Shown here one piece after another: positions 1 through 7,462 of a stretch of 23,836 bases of DNA. Source of the DNA: a virus; IMG/VR virus record IMGVR_UViG_3300025645_000447, positions 1 through 23,836 of that record; one strand, 5' to 3'. The stretch's first letter is position 1. The number at the start of each line of letters is the position of its first letter. The notes under the pieces were generated by a model. The model worked only from the letters and a program-made list of their open reading frames with translations, ran no database searches and was not told where the DNA came from. A program made the position numbers and the translations under genes.

Positions 1-70
1 GGACGGAGGGCGCGCAGAAATCGCCTATTTTTTACCAAAAAAGGTTGACCGATAAGTCAGCGAGGCAGAA
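1..70. other. Leader before terS; possible end of a junction-spanning peptide
   Basis: There is no complete gene here. The frame starting at base 1 is open for 15 codons, is Arg/Lys-rich, and stops with TGA at 46-48. It is exactly in register with the start codon at 23819 if the two window ends are joined. The position just before the small terminase gene is where lambda-like phages carry cos and terminase-binding sites. I see a GC-rich stretch (GGGCGCGC, 8-15) but no convincing cohesive-end or terminase-binding repeat. A purine-rich GCGAGGCAG lies just ahead of the terS start. Confidence 0.3.
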
Positions 71-601
71 ATGACGCAAGAAAGATTAATGACGTTTGAC
101 GGCATAACGTGCAACGCAGATGCGCTGGGTGAGTTGCTAGGCGTGACGCGAGAAACCATTGCACGCTTTGCAAAGGTTGACGGAATGCCTAAAGGCGGGC
201 GCGGTGTTTACCCGGTTGCCGATTGCGTGAATTGGTGTATCGACCGCGAGCGCAACAAGGGCAGCAACGAGAGCCCAGCGGATAAGCAGGCGCGGATTGA
301 TTTAAACGAGCAGCAAACGCTTAAAATCAAACTGCAAAACCAGCAGAGCTTGTTGGAAATGTTGCCGGTTGATATGGTCCGGGGCGCGTTGTTCAGGGCC
401 GTATCATCATTAGCCAGCGAGCTAGAAGGCGTGGCCGCAAGAATCGCGCCAGAATTAATTGACATTGACCAACCAGCGGAAATGCAAGGCAGGCTACGCG
501 ATGAGCTTAGACAAATTCGAGACACTTACGCCACAACGCTTGGCACTATCGCAGGCGATATTGTCAGCGGCAACGATAGTAAGGCCGCCGCCAAATCGTA
601 A
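71..601 (+). CDS. terS: Terminase small subunit, Nu1-like
   Basis: This 176-residue protein is the DNA-recognition subunit of the packaging motor: it binds the packaging site and brings in the large subunit. The N-terminal part (about residues 14-55) reads as a winged helix-turn-helix of the Nu1 type (LGVTRETIARFAKVDGMP, then GRGVYPVADCVNWCIDRE). A charged, helical, Gln-rich segment (about 70-110) follows, as expected for oligomerisation. Length is close to lambda Nu1 (181 residues). It lies directly upstream of the large subunit and its 3' end overlaps that gene by about 100 bases in another frame. The ATG at 71 follows a purine-rich stretch. The family is assigned from the HTH pattern and from gene order. 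Confidence 0.85.
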   Translation: MTQERLMTFDGITCNADALGELLGVTRETIARFAKVDGMPKGGRGVYPVADCVNWCIDRERNKGSNESPADKQARIDLNEQQTLKIKLQNQQSLLEMLPVDMVRGALFRAVSSLASELEGVAARIAPELIDIDQPAEMQGRLRDELRQIRDTYATTLGTIAGDIVSGNDSKAAAKS

Positions 602-2453
602 CGCTGGACAGTGGGCAGACGCAGAAAGAGTGTTACCAAACTCAGCGCCCGAGCCTGGCAAGTGGCGAACAGACCGCGCACCGTTTTGGTGGCCTATATA
701 CGAGGCATTCAGCGCCCCCAATATTGAAGACATTAGCGTAGTTTGCGGTGCCCAGATGGGCAAGACCGAGGCAATTTTTAACGTTATAGGTCATCGCATG
801 GACGATGGCCCGTATTGCCCGGCGTTGTATATCGGCCCAACCGAGAAAAACGTTAAGTCAATGTCGAAGGACCGCGTTAGTACGATGCTAGAAACCAGCG
901 AAAGCCTAAGCGGTAAGTTGGAAAAAGGGCAGCGCAACGGCGTTTTTGAAAAGTGGATTGCAGGCGTAAGGCTTGGCTTTGCCTGGGCAGGCAGTGCTAC
1001 CGAGCTTGCAAGCCATCCGGCGGGGCTTGTAATGATTGACGAAGTGGACCGCATGGGCCGCGATACAGGCGGCGAAGGCGATCCGATCTCACTAGCCGAG
1101 GCCAGAACAAAGAACTACGCCAATAGAAAGCGCGGCAAATTCTCAACGCCAACGATAGAAGGCGGCAGCGCGATATGGGACTTGCTAGAATCCAGCGCGA
1201 TGTTTTTTTGGGCTTGGCATTGCAAGCATTGTAAGGCAGCGTTTGTGCCTCAGTTATCGTTGCTGATATGGCCAGAAGGCAGCAACATCGAGAAAGCAGC
1301 AGACGCAGCGCAAGTGGTTTGCCCGCATTGCGGCGGCGTGCATGACACTAAAGACAAAAACAAACTAAATGCAGGCGGGCGCTATTTGCGTATGCGCAGG
1401 CTTGGCGACCGCGAGGCAGTGCCCGAAGGGCGGCAAGTTGTGCTTGATTATTACGTTGAGGCCGACGAAAACGAGCCAGCGAAGGCCGTTGGCTTTTGGA
1501 TTAGCGGGCTTGCATCGCCCTGGGCGTCGTTTTATGACATAGCCAGCCAGGTATTGAAGGCCGAAAAGTCCGGCGATCCGAACAAAATACAAGCCATTGT
1601 TAATACCTACGGCGGTGAAGTTTACCGATTAAAAGGCGACGCACCAGATTGGGAAGAAGTTGCGGCGTGCAAACGCGAGTATCCGCCAAAGGTTATGCCA
1701 GATCAGCAGTGCCAGTTAATCACCATTGGGGCCGACGTGCAAAAAAATGGCATATATTACGTGGTGCGGGGGTGGGGCGCTGATAATACGAGTTGGCTAA
1801 TAGATCACGATTACCTTGCAGGCGACACCGAGTACGATAATGTTTGGCTTGCGTTAAACTCAATATTACAGCGCGAGTACAGCGGCAAGGCGGTATTTCG
1901 GGCGTTTATCGACTCAGGATATAGGCCCGGCGACGTTCACGTGAGGCCCGACCATGCCGTTTATACGTTTTGCCGTAACCTTGGAATAGGAAAAGCATTC
2001 CCAACTAAGGGCCGGCAGACGATGGAAACGCCAATAAGTAACCGAGACATCGACTACAGCTACGGCGGCAAGCTAGTTAAGCGCGGAGTCAAGTTATTTA
2101 ACATCAATACCGACTATTTCAAGCGATGGGTGCACGCCCGCATCAAGTGGCCAAGCGATGCAGAGAGCGGCGGGTGGTTTTTGCACAACGAAACCAGCGA
2201 AGAATATTGCCGCCAAGTTGTCGCAGAGGAATTGGTGATAACCGAGCAAGGCCGGGCAATATGGGTGGCACGCGAGAAGGATAACCACTATTTTGATTGC
2301 GAAGTGCTCGCAGCAGCGGCGGCATATAGTCTGAATAGCCACACGTTGCGCAAGGTGGTTGGCAAGGTTGAGCGCAAGGTTCAGCAGGGGCAGGCCAAGA
2401 TGGCCCGCAGACCGGTGCAAAATTCAAGCTACCAGCGCAAATCGTTGTTTTAA
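501..2453 (+). CDS. terL: Terminase large subunit, lambda gpA family
   Basis: This is the ATPase and nuclease that cuts concatemeric DNA and pumps it into the prohead through the portal. With the ATG at 501 it has 650 residues, close to lambda gpA (641). The N-terminal block (WADAERVLPNSAPEPGKWRT) is typical of gpA. A Walker A-like loop CGAQMGKTE is at about 82-90 and a Walker B LVMIDEVD at about 176-182. A zinc-finger-like pair CKHC...CPHC follows in the middle. The C-terminal nuclease region has IGADVQ, an FIDSGYR block and the closing NHYFDCEVLAAAAAY. The frame is open back to 459 with a non-ATG start, but MSLDKFETLTPQRLA looks like the true beginning. The overlap with terS (501-601) is unusually long and suggests translational coupling. 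Confidence 0.93.
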   Translation: MSLDKFETLTPQRLALSQAILSAATIVRPPPNRNAGQWADAERVLPNSAPEPGKWRTDRAPFWWPIYEAFSAPNIEDISVVCGAQMGKTEAIFNVIGHRMDDGPYCPALYIGPTEKNVKSMSKDRVSTMLETSESLSGKLEKGQRNGVFEKWIAGVRLGFAWAGSATELASHPAGLVMIDEVDRMGRDTGGEGDPISLAEARTKNYANRKRGKFSTPTIEGGSAIWDLLESSAMFFWAWHCKHCKAAFVPQLSLLIWPEGSNIEKAADAAQVVCPHCGGVHDTKDKNKLNAGGRYLRMRRLGDREAVPEGRQVVLDYYVEADENEPAKAVGFWISGLASPWASFYDIASQVLKAEKSGDPNKIQAIVNTYGGEVYRLKGDAPDWEEVAACKREYPPKVMPDQQCQLITIGADVQKNGIYYVVRGWGADNTSWLIDHDYLAGDTEYDNVWLALNSILQREYSGKAVFRAFIDSGYRPGDVHVRPDHAVYTFCRNLGIGKAFPTKGRQTMETPISNRDIDYSYGGKLVKRGVKLFNINTDYFKRWVHARIKWPSDAESGGWFLHNETSEEYCRQVVAEELVITEQGRAIWVAREKDNHYFDCEVLAAAAAYSLNSHTLRKVVGKVERKVQQGQAKMARRPVQNSSYQRKSLF

Positions 2454-2497
2454 TCAGTAGCTTTCAGAGCAGATAACTACCGTTCGTTTTTGAAAAT

Positions 2498-2530
2498 GTG
2501 ACAGTGACAGTTGTGACAGTTGTGACAGTG
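2498..2530 (+). repeat. Tandem 9-base repeat GTGACAGTT
   Basis: The unit GTGACAGTT occurs at 2504-2512 and 2513-2521, with GTGACAGTG at 2522-2530. A partial copy, GTGACA, precedes them at 2498. The 9-base period keeps a reading frame open (Val-Thr-Val). Tandem 9-mers of this sort can be protein-binding sites, but no protein is identified for this one. A second, unrelated 9-base array is present at about 22.04-22.18 kb. Confidence 0.8.
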
Positions 2531-2540
2531 CGCGCAAATT

Positions 2541-2589
2541 GGTATTACTCCGGTTTTCTTTACTCACTCCTTAGGGAGTGGGTAATGCC
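2541..2589 (+). other. Two-tier hairpin in the terL-gpW gap
   Basis: The inner stem is CACTCC (2565-2570) with GGAGTG (2575-2580) around a TTAG loop. It can extend outward to 10 pairs (2561-2570 with 2575-2584, one G-U). An alternative outer stem pairs GGTATTAC (2541-2548) with GTAATGCC (2582-2589), with one G-U. No U-tract follows, so it is not a standard intrinsic terminator. It could be an RNA processing or stability element, or a DNA-level binding site. Confidence 0.55.
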
Positions 2590-2635
2590 CAGACATAACT
2601 ACACCGAGTTAATTCTGGGGTACAAAAACCGGCTT

Positions 2636-2657
2636 TTGTGATATGGGCCTATCACAA
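2636..2657. promoter_or_regulatory. 8-bp inverted repeat, possible operator
   Basis: TTGTGATA (2636-2643) and TATCACAA (2650-2657) are perfect inverted copies around a 6-base spacer. The 22-base span, with half-sites on one face of the helix, is the size of a typical dimeric regulator site. It lies about 45 bases upstream of the promoter-like TGCTATAAC. No matching regulator gene is identified, so the role is inferred from geometry only. Confidence 0.4.
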
Positions 2658-2702
2658 GCTAAAAACACAAAGTTATAAAAACAAGCAAAGCCTATTCCTT
2701 TT

Positions 2703-2711
2703 TGCTATAAC
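2703..2711 (+). promoter_or_regulatory. Possible extended -10 promoter for the head genes
   Basis: TG-C-TATAAC matches the extended -10 consensus (TGnTATAAT) with one mismatch in the hexamer. No good -35 hexamer lies about 17 bases upstream. It is 27 bases before the ATG of the gpW-like gene, whose ribosome site AGAGGT is at 2725-2730. It would serve the portal and capsid operon separately from the terminase genes. The evidence is sequence match and position only. Confidence 0.3.
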
Positions 2712-2737
2712 GTAAACTCAGACCAGAGGTGCGTTAT

Positions 2738-2962
2738 ATGGCTCAGACATTGGCCGGAATTCAGGCGAAGATTGCGGAAGTTGAAACCGCAATATCTAAA
2801 ACCGTCACAGCGCAAAGCTACGGCAAGGGCGACAAGTCAGTACAGCGCGCCCAGCTTGCCGAGCTTCAAACGATGTTATCGAGCCTAAGACGCGACGAAG
2901 CGATATTCGAGGCAAGGGCCAACGGCAGCAAGACGGGCCTATTGACGGCGGCTTTTCATTGA
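2738..2962 (+). CDS. Head-tail joining protein, gpW-like
   Basis: This 74-residue mostly helical protein lies between terL and portal, the exact position of lambda gpW (68 residues), which closes the portal after packaging so the tail can attach. The pattern is LAGIQAKIAEVETAI...SYGKGDKSVQRAQLAELQTMLSSLRRDE, as in gpW-like joining proteins. The ATG at 2738 follows AGAGGT with 7-base spacing, so I prefer it to the in-frame GTG at 2729. Its TGA (2960-2962) overlaps the portal ATG by one base (TGATG). Assignment rests on size, helical pattern and order. Confidence 0.75.
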   Translation: MAQTLAGIQAKIAEVETAISKTVTAQSYGKGDKSVQRAQLAELQTMLSSLRRDEAIFEARANGSKTGLLTAAFH

Positions 2963-4494
2963 TGAAGGGTTTGGACTTTGTCGCCAAGATTGCGCCAGGC
3001 TACGCAGCCAAGCGCGCAAAAAGCCACCGCGAGTACCAGCTACAGAGCGCAATGAATGAGGCCGCCAGGCTTTACGACGCAGCAACCAACACGCAATATC
3101 GCAAGCCAGTTGTCGGCGCAGGAATGTCGCCCAATGCGATCGTTGATAATGCAGGCACTAGGCTGCGCGATTTAGCGCGCTATCTTGAAGAAAATCACGA
3201 TCTAACCAACGCCATATTCGATGACTTATTAAACAATATCATCGGCGCAGGCGCATCTAAAGTTCCACAAATTAAACTAGCCAACGGCGAACTAGCCACA
3301 GATGTTAATAACCGGGCGCTGGAGTTGTACGACGAGTGGGCGCAGTGCCCGGACACAACAGGCGAGTTTGGTTTCGAGCAGATGGAGCGCATGGTTGCGC
3401 GTCACGTATTCCGCGACGGTGAGATATTCTTGCGACCGATTATCAATAACGCGGGCTTTGCATATAAGACGCAAGTGCCCTATGCCGTTGATATGCTTGA
3501 TGCTGATTATTGCCCGCTCGATTTATTAGTGACTGGCAATAACGTCATTCAGGGCATCGAGTGCAACGAGTGGGGCGCACCGACAGCGTACTATTTTTAC
3601 AGATCGCATCCTGGCGAAGTTATTAGCACGACAGTAACGATGTTGAGCGAAACCCAGCGCATTGAGGCGGCAGGCGTTTACCATCTTAAATACGTCAAGC
3701 GACTACGCCAGCGCCGAGGCGTGCCATTGATTCACAGCGTCATCGACCGAATGCGCGACATTAAAGACTACGAAGAAAGCGAGCGCATAGCGGCTAAGGT
3801 TGCAGCGAGCATGACGTTTGCAATCACCAAAAGCGGTGAGGCGTCAGCACCAACCGCAGTGAATACAGACGGCAATCGCGAGTTTGGAATGGCACCGGGC
3901 ATGGGCTTTGAACTAATGCCAGGCGAAGGCGTGACGACTATCGACAGCAACAGGCCAAACACTGGCTTAAACGAGTTCAGAAACGCAATGCTACGCGCAG
4001 TAGCAGGCGGCACCGGCACGCGATTTAGCTCAATCAGCAAAGACTATAACGGCACATATTCTGCACAAAGACAAGAATTGGTTGAAGGGTCAATAGCTTA
4101 CAGAGCACACTTCAATTATTTCGTGCGCAAATTCTATAAACCAATTTGGTCGGACTTTATAACGGCGGCGGCGTTGTCCGGGGCATTAGGGAGCTTACGC
4201 GGCGTAGATCAATCAACGCTAACGCGTTGCGAGTTCCGGCCGCCGTCGTTGCCTTGGATTGATCCAGCGAAAGAGGCGAAAGCCTGGCGCGAATTGGTCG
4301 ATGCCAAACTGGAATCACGCAAAGAGGTAATGCGACAGCGGGGCCGCGATCCGGCAAAGGTTATGGAAGAAATGACCGAAGAAAGCGAGAACGAGCTATT
4401 CGCGTCAACGATTAATCTTGCCGAGCCCGAAACACTAATCGAAGACATCAACGAAGACATCAACGAAGACGAAAACGAGGCAGGGGCAGCATGA
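2962..4494 (+). CDS. Portal protein, lambda gpB family
   Basis: This 510-residue protein forms the dodecameric ring at one capsid vertex through which DNA passes, and it nucleates prohead assembly. Family features include the early R-DLARYLEENHDLTNAIFDDLLNNIIGAG block, FGFEQMERMVARHVFRDGEIFLRPI, the central YHLKYVKRLRQRRGVPLIHSVIDRM, and FSSISKDYNGTYSAQRQELVEG, all close to lambda-type portals. Size matches lambda gpB (533). The C-terminal tail is acidic and low in complexity, encoded by a 12-base unit (GAAGACATCAAC at 4441-4452 and 4453-4464, then a variant). Its stop overlaps the next ATG by four bases (ATGA). Confidence 0.92.
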   Translation: MKGLDFVAKIAPGYAAKRAKSHREYQLQSAMNEAARLYDAATNTQYRKPVVGAGMSPNAIVDNAGTRLRDLARYLEENHDLTNAIFDDLLNNIIGAGASKVPQIKLANGELATDVNNRALELYDEWAQCPDTTGEFGFEQMERMVARHVFRDGEIFLRPIINNAGFAYKTQVPYAVDMLDADYCPLDLLVTGNNVIQGIECNEWGAPTAYYFYRSHPGEVISTTVTMLSETQRIEAAGVYHLKYVKRLRQRRGVPLIHSVIDRMRDIKDYEESERIAAKVAASMTFAITKSGEASAPTAVNTDGNREFGMAPGMGFELMPGEGVTTIDSNRPNTGLNEFRNAMLRAVAGGTGTRFSSISKDYNGTYSAQRQELVEGSIAYRAHFNYFVRKFYKPIWSDFITAAALSGALGSLRGVDQSTLTRCEFRPPSLPWIDPAKEAKAWRELVDAKLESRKEVMRQRGRDPAKVMEEMTEESENELFASTINLAEPETLIEDINEDINEDENEAGAA

Positions 4495-4742
4495 AGGTAT
4501 TTTTGATTTTGACGGCATCATTATTATCAGCGTCGGCATTAGGCCAAAGCCTAGAGCAGACCGGCACACTTCACCGATGGGATTACGTCGATTTATTTAT
4601 GGGCATCCTATCGACAATGGGCGGCGGCGCAGCACTAGCGGCGTGGGTTCCGATGAAGATACAGAAAGCCATACCAGGTGTGCGCATGTTGATAAATTTA
4701 GTTGCCCAGAACTTCCGCAACGCATCGAACAAAGATGATTAA
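4491..4742 (+). CDS. Small membrane protein with N-terminal hydrophobic segment; holin candidate
   Basis: This 83-residue protein has an N-terminal hydrophobic stretch (KVFLILTASLLSASALGQ, about residues 2-19) that looks like a signal peptide or signal-anchor. A second hydrophobic segment (FMGILSTMGGGAALAAWVP, about 37-55) and a basic, polar tail follow. Two membrane passes and small size fit a holin-type protein, but I recognise no family. It starts by ATGA overlap with the portal stop, and its 3' end overlaps the next gene by eight bases. It therefore forms a coupled trio with the two genes after it, an odd insertion between portal and capsid genes. Confidence 0.6.
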   Translation: MKVFLILTASLLSASALGQSLEQTGTLHRWDYVDLFMGILSTMGGGAALAAWVPMKIQKAIPGVRMLINLVAQNFRNASNKDD

Positions 4743-4983
4743 AGCGATGGAAGACAATTTGCTAGAAGTAGCCAGCGCAATTGTGATGGCATTAGCGGCA
4801 GGCATGGTTGCTTTGTGGAAAACTAACCAGATGACCATGAGCCAAAGAATAGAACACGCCGAGCAAAAGCTAGACGAATGCGAGGCCAACCACAAAGAGG
4901 CCAACGCGACTTTGATTAAATTGTCAGAGCGCGTTGGCAATTTAGAAGGCGCAGCGAATAGATTGCGGTCGGTAGATGATTGA
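4735..4983 (+). CDS. Small protein with one membrane segment and a coiled coil
   Basis: This 82-residue protein begins with a hydrophobic helix (LLEVASAIVMALAAGMVALW, about residues 8-27). The rest is a charged coiled-coil-like region (MSQRIEHAEQKLDECEANHKEANATLIKLSERVGNLEGAANRL). The topology resembles inner-membrane spanins or XhlA-like lysis accessory proteins, but no family motif is decisive. An alternative in-frame ATG is at 4747. It overlaps the previous gene by eight bases, and its TGA overlaps the next ATG (TGATG). A lysis role is inferred from the pairing of two small membrane proteins. Confidence 0.6.
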   Translation: MIKAMEDNLLEVASAIVMALAAGMVALWKTNQMTMSQRIEHAEQKLDECEANHKEANATLIKLSERVGNLEGAANRLRSVDD

Positions 4984-5366
4984 TGCGAAAGAATTTGCAA
5001 AACAGGTGGACCAGATACGCGACGACCGCGAGTTGGCTATGCGTCGCAGTTATCACAGCATCGCCGTTGCAGGCATCAAACGCGGCGAGCTTGATATTTA
5101 CCTATACAGCGCCGACAACGCGAACAGACGGCACGACACTAGCAGCAAGCGAGATATCAGGCTACCAGCTAACCGGCAGCGGGCTAACGATTGATGTTAG
5201 CGCAAATGTCAGCGAATACATTGCAGAAGGTTACGAGATAGCACCGGGCGCAAATTGTTTTGATCTTGTAACCATAGACACAAACGGCAGGCGAAGCGAG
5301 CCAGCGCAAACATGTTTGCCAGCAGCACCGAATGCGCCTAGCAGTTTTACAGTTATTTTTAAGTAG
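4983..5366 (+). CDS. Exported protein with a fibronectin type III-like domain
   Basis: This 127-residue protein has a basic start (MRKNLQNRWTRY), a hydrophobic stretch (TASWLCVAVITASPLQA, about 15-31) and a likely signal cleavage near ASNA-AS. A single beta-sandwich domain follows with the FN3-like pattern LIFTYTAPTTRTDGTTL...ISGYQL...CFDLVTIDTNGRRSEPAQTC. Two Cys in the domain could form a disulphide. Such domains bind surfaces or carbohydrate, or are carried as virion decorations. The ATG at 4983 overlaps the upstream TGA. An alternative frame from 4976 (ending 5194) also looks gene-like for its first 25 codons, so the N-terminus is the least certain part. Confidence 0.6.
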   Translation: MRKNLQNRWTRYATTASWLCVAVITASPLQASNAASLIFTYTAPTTRTDGTTLAASEISGYQLTGSGLTIDVSANVSEYIAEGYEIAPGANCFDLVTIDTNGRRSEPAQTCLPAAPNAPSSFTVIFK

Positions 5367-5368
5367 GT
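5354..5368. repeat. Left boundary sequence flanking the spike gene
   Basis: TATTTTT, three variable bases, then TAGGT. The same 7+3+5 arrangement recurs at 7442-7456 on the other side of the spike gene. Each copy covers the last codons and stop of one gene and the ribosome site of the next. It may mark a recombination seam, though similar gene-end sequences could arise by chance. Confidence 0.45.
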
Positions 5369-5375
5369 AGTAAGA

Positions 5376-7454
5376 ATGGCAAATTATTATGTAGACGGCT
5401 CTTTAGTAGGGGCAGGTACAGGAACAGAGACAGACCCTTGGAACACGCTTGCCCTTGCAGAAGCTACAGCAACTATTGGCGACGTAGTTTATGTAGCTGG
5501 CGGAGAGTACAACGAGACTATTGCATCAGGCGGGGCGCGTGATGTCACTTGGCATGCAAGAAGTGGGGACGTTGTACTTGATGGTTCAGGTTTAGGAAAT
5601 GTAGACGGTATCATACACTCGTCTGGACAAGATACAGTATTAGATGCAGACGCTGGCTCTCGTTGGATCATACGGAACTTTGGAACCACATCATCGGACT
5701 ACGGTATATTAGTAGGCGGGACTGCTGGATTAACAATCAACTGTGATGTACTTATCTATAAATGCGGTTCTGGTTTGTTACTTTCAGGTAGTGGTTCAGT
5801 AAGCGGGACAGGTAGGTTGGTCATTGCTTCCACTATTAACGCTCACGGTATAGTGACTTCAGGCGGTGCCTTATTAAATGTAACGCTAGCTGAAGTAGTG
5901 ATCGTAGGTGCTAAAAGGAGGGGTATAGATTCAAATAACTCAAACGCTTCCTCTGTATTTAATATAACTACTCTAAGGGTTGTAGGCTGCGGTGAAGAAG
6001 GTGTTAAGTTTAGCTCGGCTTGGGCGGGATCAGCTATTTTTACAACCGCATATGTTGGCGGGAATGTAAACCCTAACCAAGCTAGTAAGCAAGTATTAAC
6101 AACAGGTATTGCAGGTACGGTAGAGATAACAAATTTCTATGTTACAGGTAAGAATATTAACTCTGATGAACTAGTTGGCGGTACAGTAACCTCCACAGTT
6201 CTTGTTGAGAATGAACCTATCTTTGCTGAATCCGTAGGTAGGGGTAGTGTCTCGTTGATGGTAGATGACACTGCCAACACAAACTCCGCAGATATAATGA
6301 TTGCTAAAGGAAACCAGTACGGTTTCCCTGTTTGTCATTGCCTTGATTTTACAGAGCCAAATAACGGTCTGCCTATCAATATTACAGATTGGACACGTTT
6401 CAGTAATATGGTTTCTCAAGGTCACGAGGTATCGCTACACACTCGCCAAGAAGCCAACCTTAGCGACATCACCGCTATGCGTCTTAAACATGACGGTGCG
6501 GGCAGCACAGTAACAATAGCTCTTAACAAATTAAACACCACTATATCTGGTGGAACTGGTGCTAACATTGTTGATCTTGATTTAACAGCTTACGACACTG
6601 TAGCTGACTTGGTTACATACTTAGACGGCCTTACAGGGTATAGCGCAGAGACTTATGACAACCTTATTGCAAGGGTTGGCACTAACTTAGGTATGACTGC
6701 CTTACAGTTTGCTGGTAGACCTAAAGCTAAACTCCTTGAGGCCACTATTGCTCAGGATATAACAGGAGCCAATGGATTAGAAATCAGCTATAACCAAGAG
6801 CAATACTTTGATGAAAACATTGGTAATAACATATTAGACATATCTAATAACATAAGCTATGTACCGACTACAGCAGTCTATCCGGGCGGTTGGTTTGCAG
6901 ATGCTTTTGCCATCGAACTAGAAGATCGGGGTGTCGCAGGAGCTAGGGGTGCGCCTAACAGTACAAAGGTGAGTTGGTATCTTTCTAGTTGCTACCCCTA
7001 TGCTTCAGAGGCTTGGCATATGGTGGATATATGGCCGCCAGAACTTACCGATCCAGCGTACACTGAAGCAAGGCGCAGAGAAGCTGTTATAGCTTTTTGC
7101 GAGTGGGTAAAGACTAGCGGTGCTTGTGTTCAGTTGTATATACATGGAGTAAATGGCGTTAATTACACAACTAGAGAGATTGAGGTGACGCTAGATGCTG
7201 TTGCAGAAAGCGGTGTGCGGGTTAAGAAATACAAAGAACAGATAGCCGATATGAAAAGCGGAACATCTGATGCAGGAACCAGCCCTAATTACACTCAAGA
7301 TTTATGGCCTGAGCAGATAAGCTGGCAAGGTGCGTTACTAAGTGACAACAATGGCTCTGCTATAGTACCTAACAGCATAGGCACAACAGGCAGCACTTTT
7401 AAAATTATCGACTCACTCAGCGACGATGCAGCATTCGCCGCTATTTTTGATTAG
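5376..7454 (+). CDS. Tail spike-like protein: beta-helix plus NodB-like polysaccharide deacetylase domain
   Basis: This 692-residue protein probably binds and modifies host surface polysaccharide. Residues 1-280 are a Gly/Val/Ile-rich right-handed beta-helix type region, opening with YYVDGSLVGAGTGTETDPWNTLA as in phage pectate-lyase-like spikes. Residues 290-625 follow the NodB/CE4 deacetylase plan: SLMVDDT (291-299, metal-binding Asp pair), GHEVSLHTRQEANL (349-362), VYPGG (501-505) and QLYIHG (586-591) before a helix and the GVRV strand. A separate insert with the SGGTG...TVADLVTYLDGLTGYS pattern lies at about 380-425. The usual H-x3-H reads H355-T-R-Q-E359, so the second His is Glu. It is visibly richer in A+T, with different codon choice from its neighbours. 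Function is inferred; the fold assignment is fairly good. Confidence 0.72.
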   Translation: MANYYVDGSLVGAGTGTETDPWNTLALAEATATIGDVVYVAGGEYNETIASGGARDVTWHARSGDVVLDGSGLGNVDGIIHSSGQDTVLDADAGSRWIIRNFGTTSSDYGILVGGTAGLTINCDVLIYKCGSGLLLSGSGSVSGTGRLVIASTINAHGIVTSGGALLNVTLAEVVIVGAKRRGIDSNNSNASSVFNITTLRVVGCGEEGVKFSSAWAGSAIFTTAYVGGNVNPNQASKQVLTTGIAGTVEITNFYVTGKNINSDELVGGTVTSTVLVENEPIFAESVGRGSVSLMVDDTANTNSADIMIAKGNQYGFPVCHCLDFTEPNNGLPINITDWTRFSNMVSQGHEVSLHTRQEANLSDITAMRLKHDGAGSTVTIALNKLNTTISGGTGANIVDLDLTAYDTVADLVTYLDGLTGYSAETYDNLIARVGTNLGMTALQFAGRPKAKLLEATIAQDITGANGLEISYNQEQYFDENIGNNILDISNNISYVPTTAVYPGGWFADAFAIELEDRGVAGARGAPNSTKVSWYLSSCYPYASEAWHMVDIWPPELTDPAYTEARRREAVIAFCEWVKTSGACVQLYIHGVNGVNYTTREIEVTLDAVAESGVRVKKYKEQIADMKSGTSDAGTSPNYTQDLWPEQISWQGALLSDNNGSAIVPNSIGTTGSTFKIIDSLSDDAAFAAIFD

Positions 7455-7456
7455 GT
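7442..7456. repeat. Right boundary sequence flanking the spike gene
   Basis: TATTTTT (7442-7448), GAT, then TAGGT (7452-7456). It mirrors the left copy at 5354-5368. The TAGGT includes the stop of the spike gene and serves as the ribosome site of the protease-capsid gene. Confidence 0.45.
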
Positions 7457-7462
7457 GAAACC

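Larger units (their letters stand above)
2454..2737. other. Gene-free structured gap between terL and the gpW-like gene
   Basis: This 284-base gap is the longest in the virion block. It holds a tandem GTGACAGTT repeat (2498-2530), a two-tier hairpin (2541-2589), a separate 8-bp inverted repeat (2636-2657), and an extended -10-like TGCTATAAC (2703-2711) ahead of the next gene. A frame from GTG 2498 to TGA 2640 is open for 47 codons; the repeat encodes alternating Val/Thr and the rest includes YYSGFLYSLLREW. It has no ribosome site and I do not call it a gene. It could be a relic 3' end of a former neighbour. Confidence 0.6.

Noticed and set aside
1-30. Lambda-like cos site at the window start
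   Set aside because: The GC-rich bases and location are suggestive, but no matching cohesive end, nicking symmetry or terminase-binding repeat could be seen.
459-500. Upstream start for the large terminase subunit
   Set aside because: Non-ATG start deep inside terS; the added 14 residues are not typical, and ATG 501 begins the family-like sequence.
2561-2584. Intrinsic terminator after terL
   Set aside because: The stem is good but no U-tract follows and it is over 100 bases past the stop; listed as a hairpin of unknown role.
2498-2640. 47-codon open frame across the GTGACAGTT repeats
   Set aside because: No ribosome site, and the Val-Thr start is a by-product of the repeat; noted as a possible relic.
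4976-5194. Open frame overlapping the FN3-like gene, starting Met-Ile-Asp-Ala-Lys-Glu-Phe
   Set aside because: Its first part looks plausible, but the later part is Arg/Asp-rich and the competing frame has a signal peptide and FN3-like domain; kept only as an uncertainty on that gene's start.
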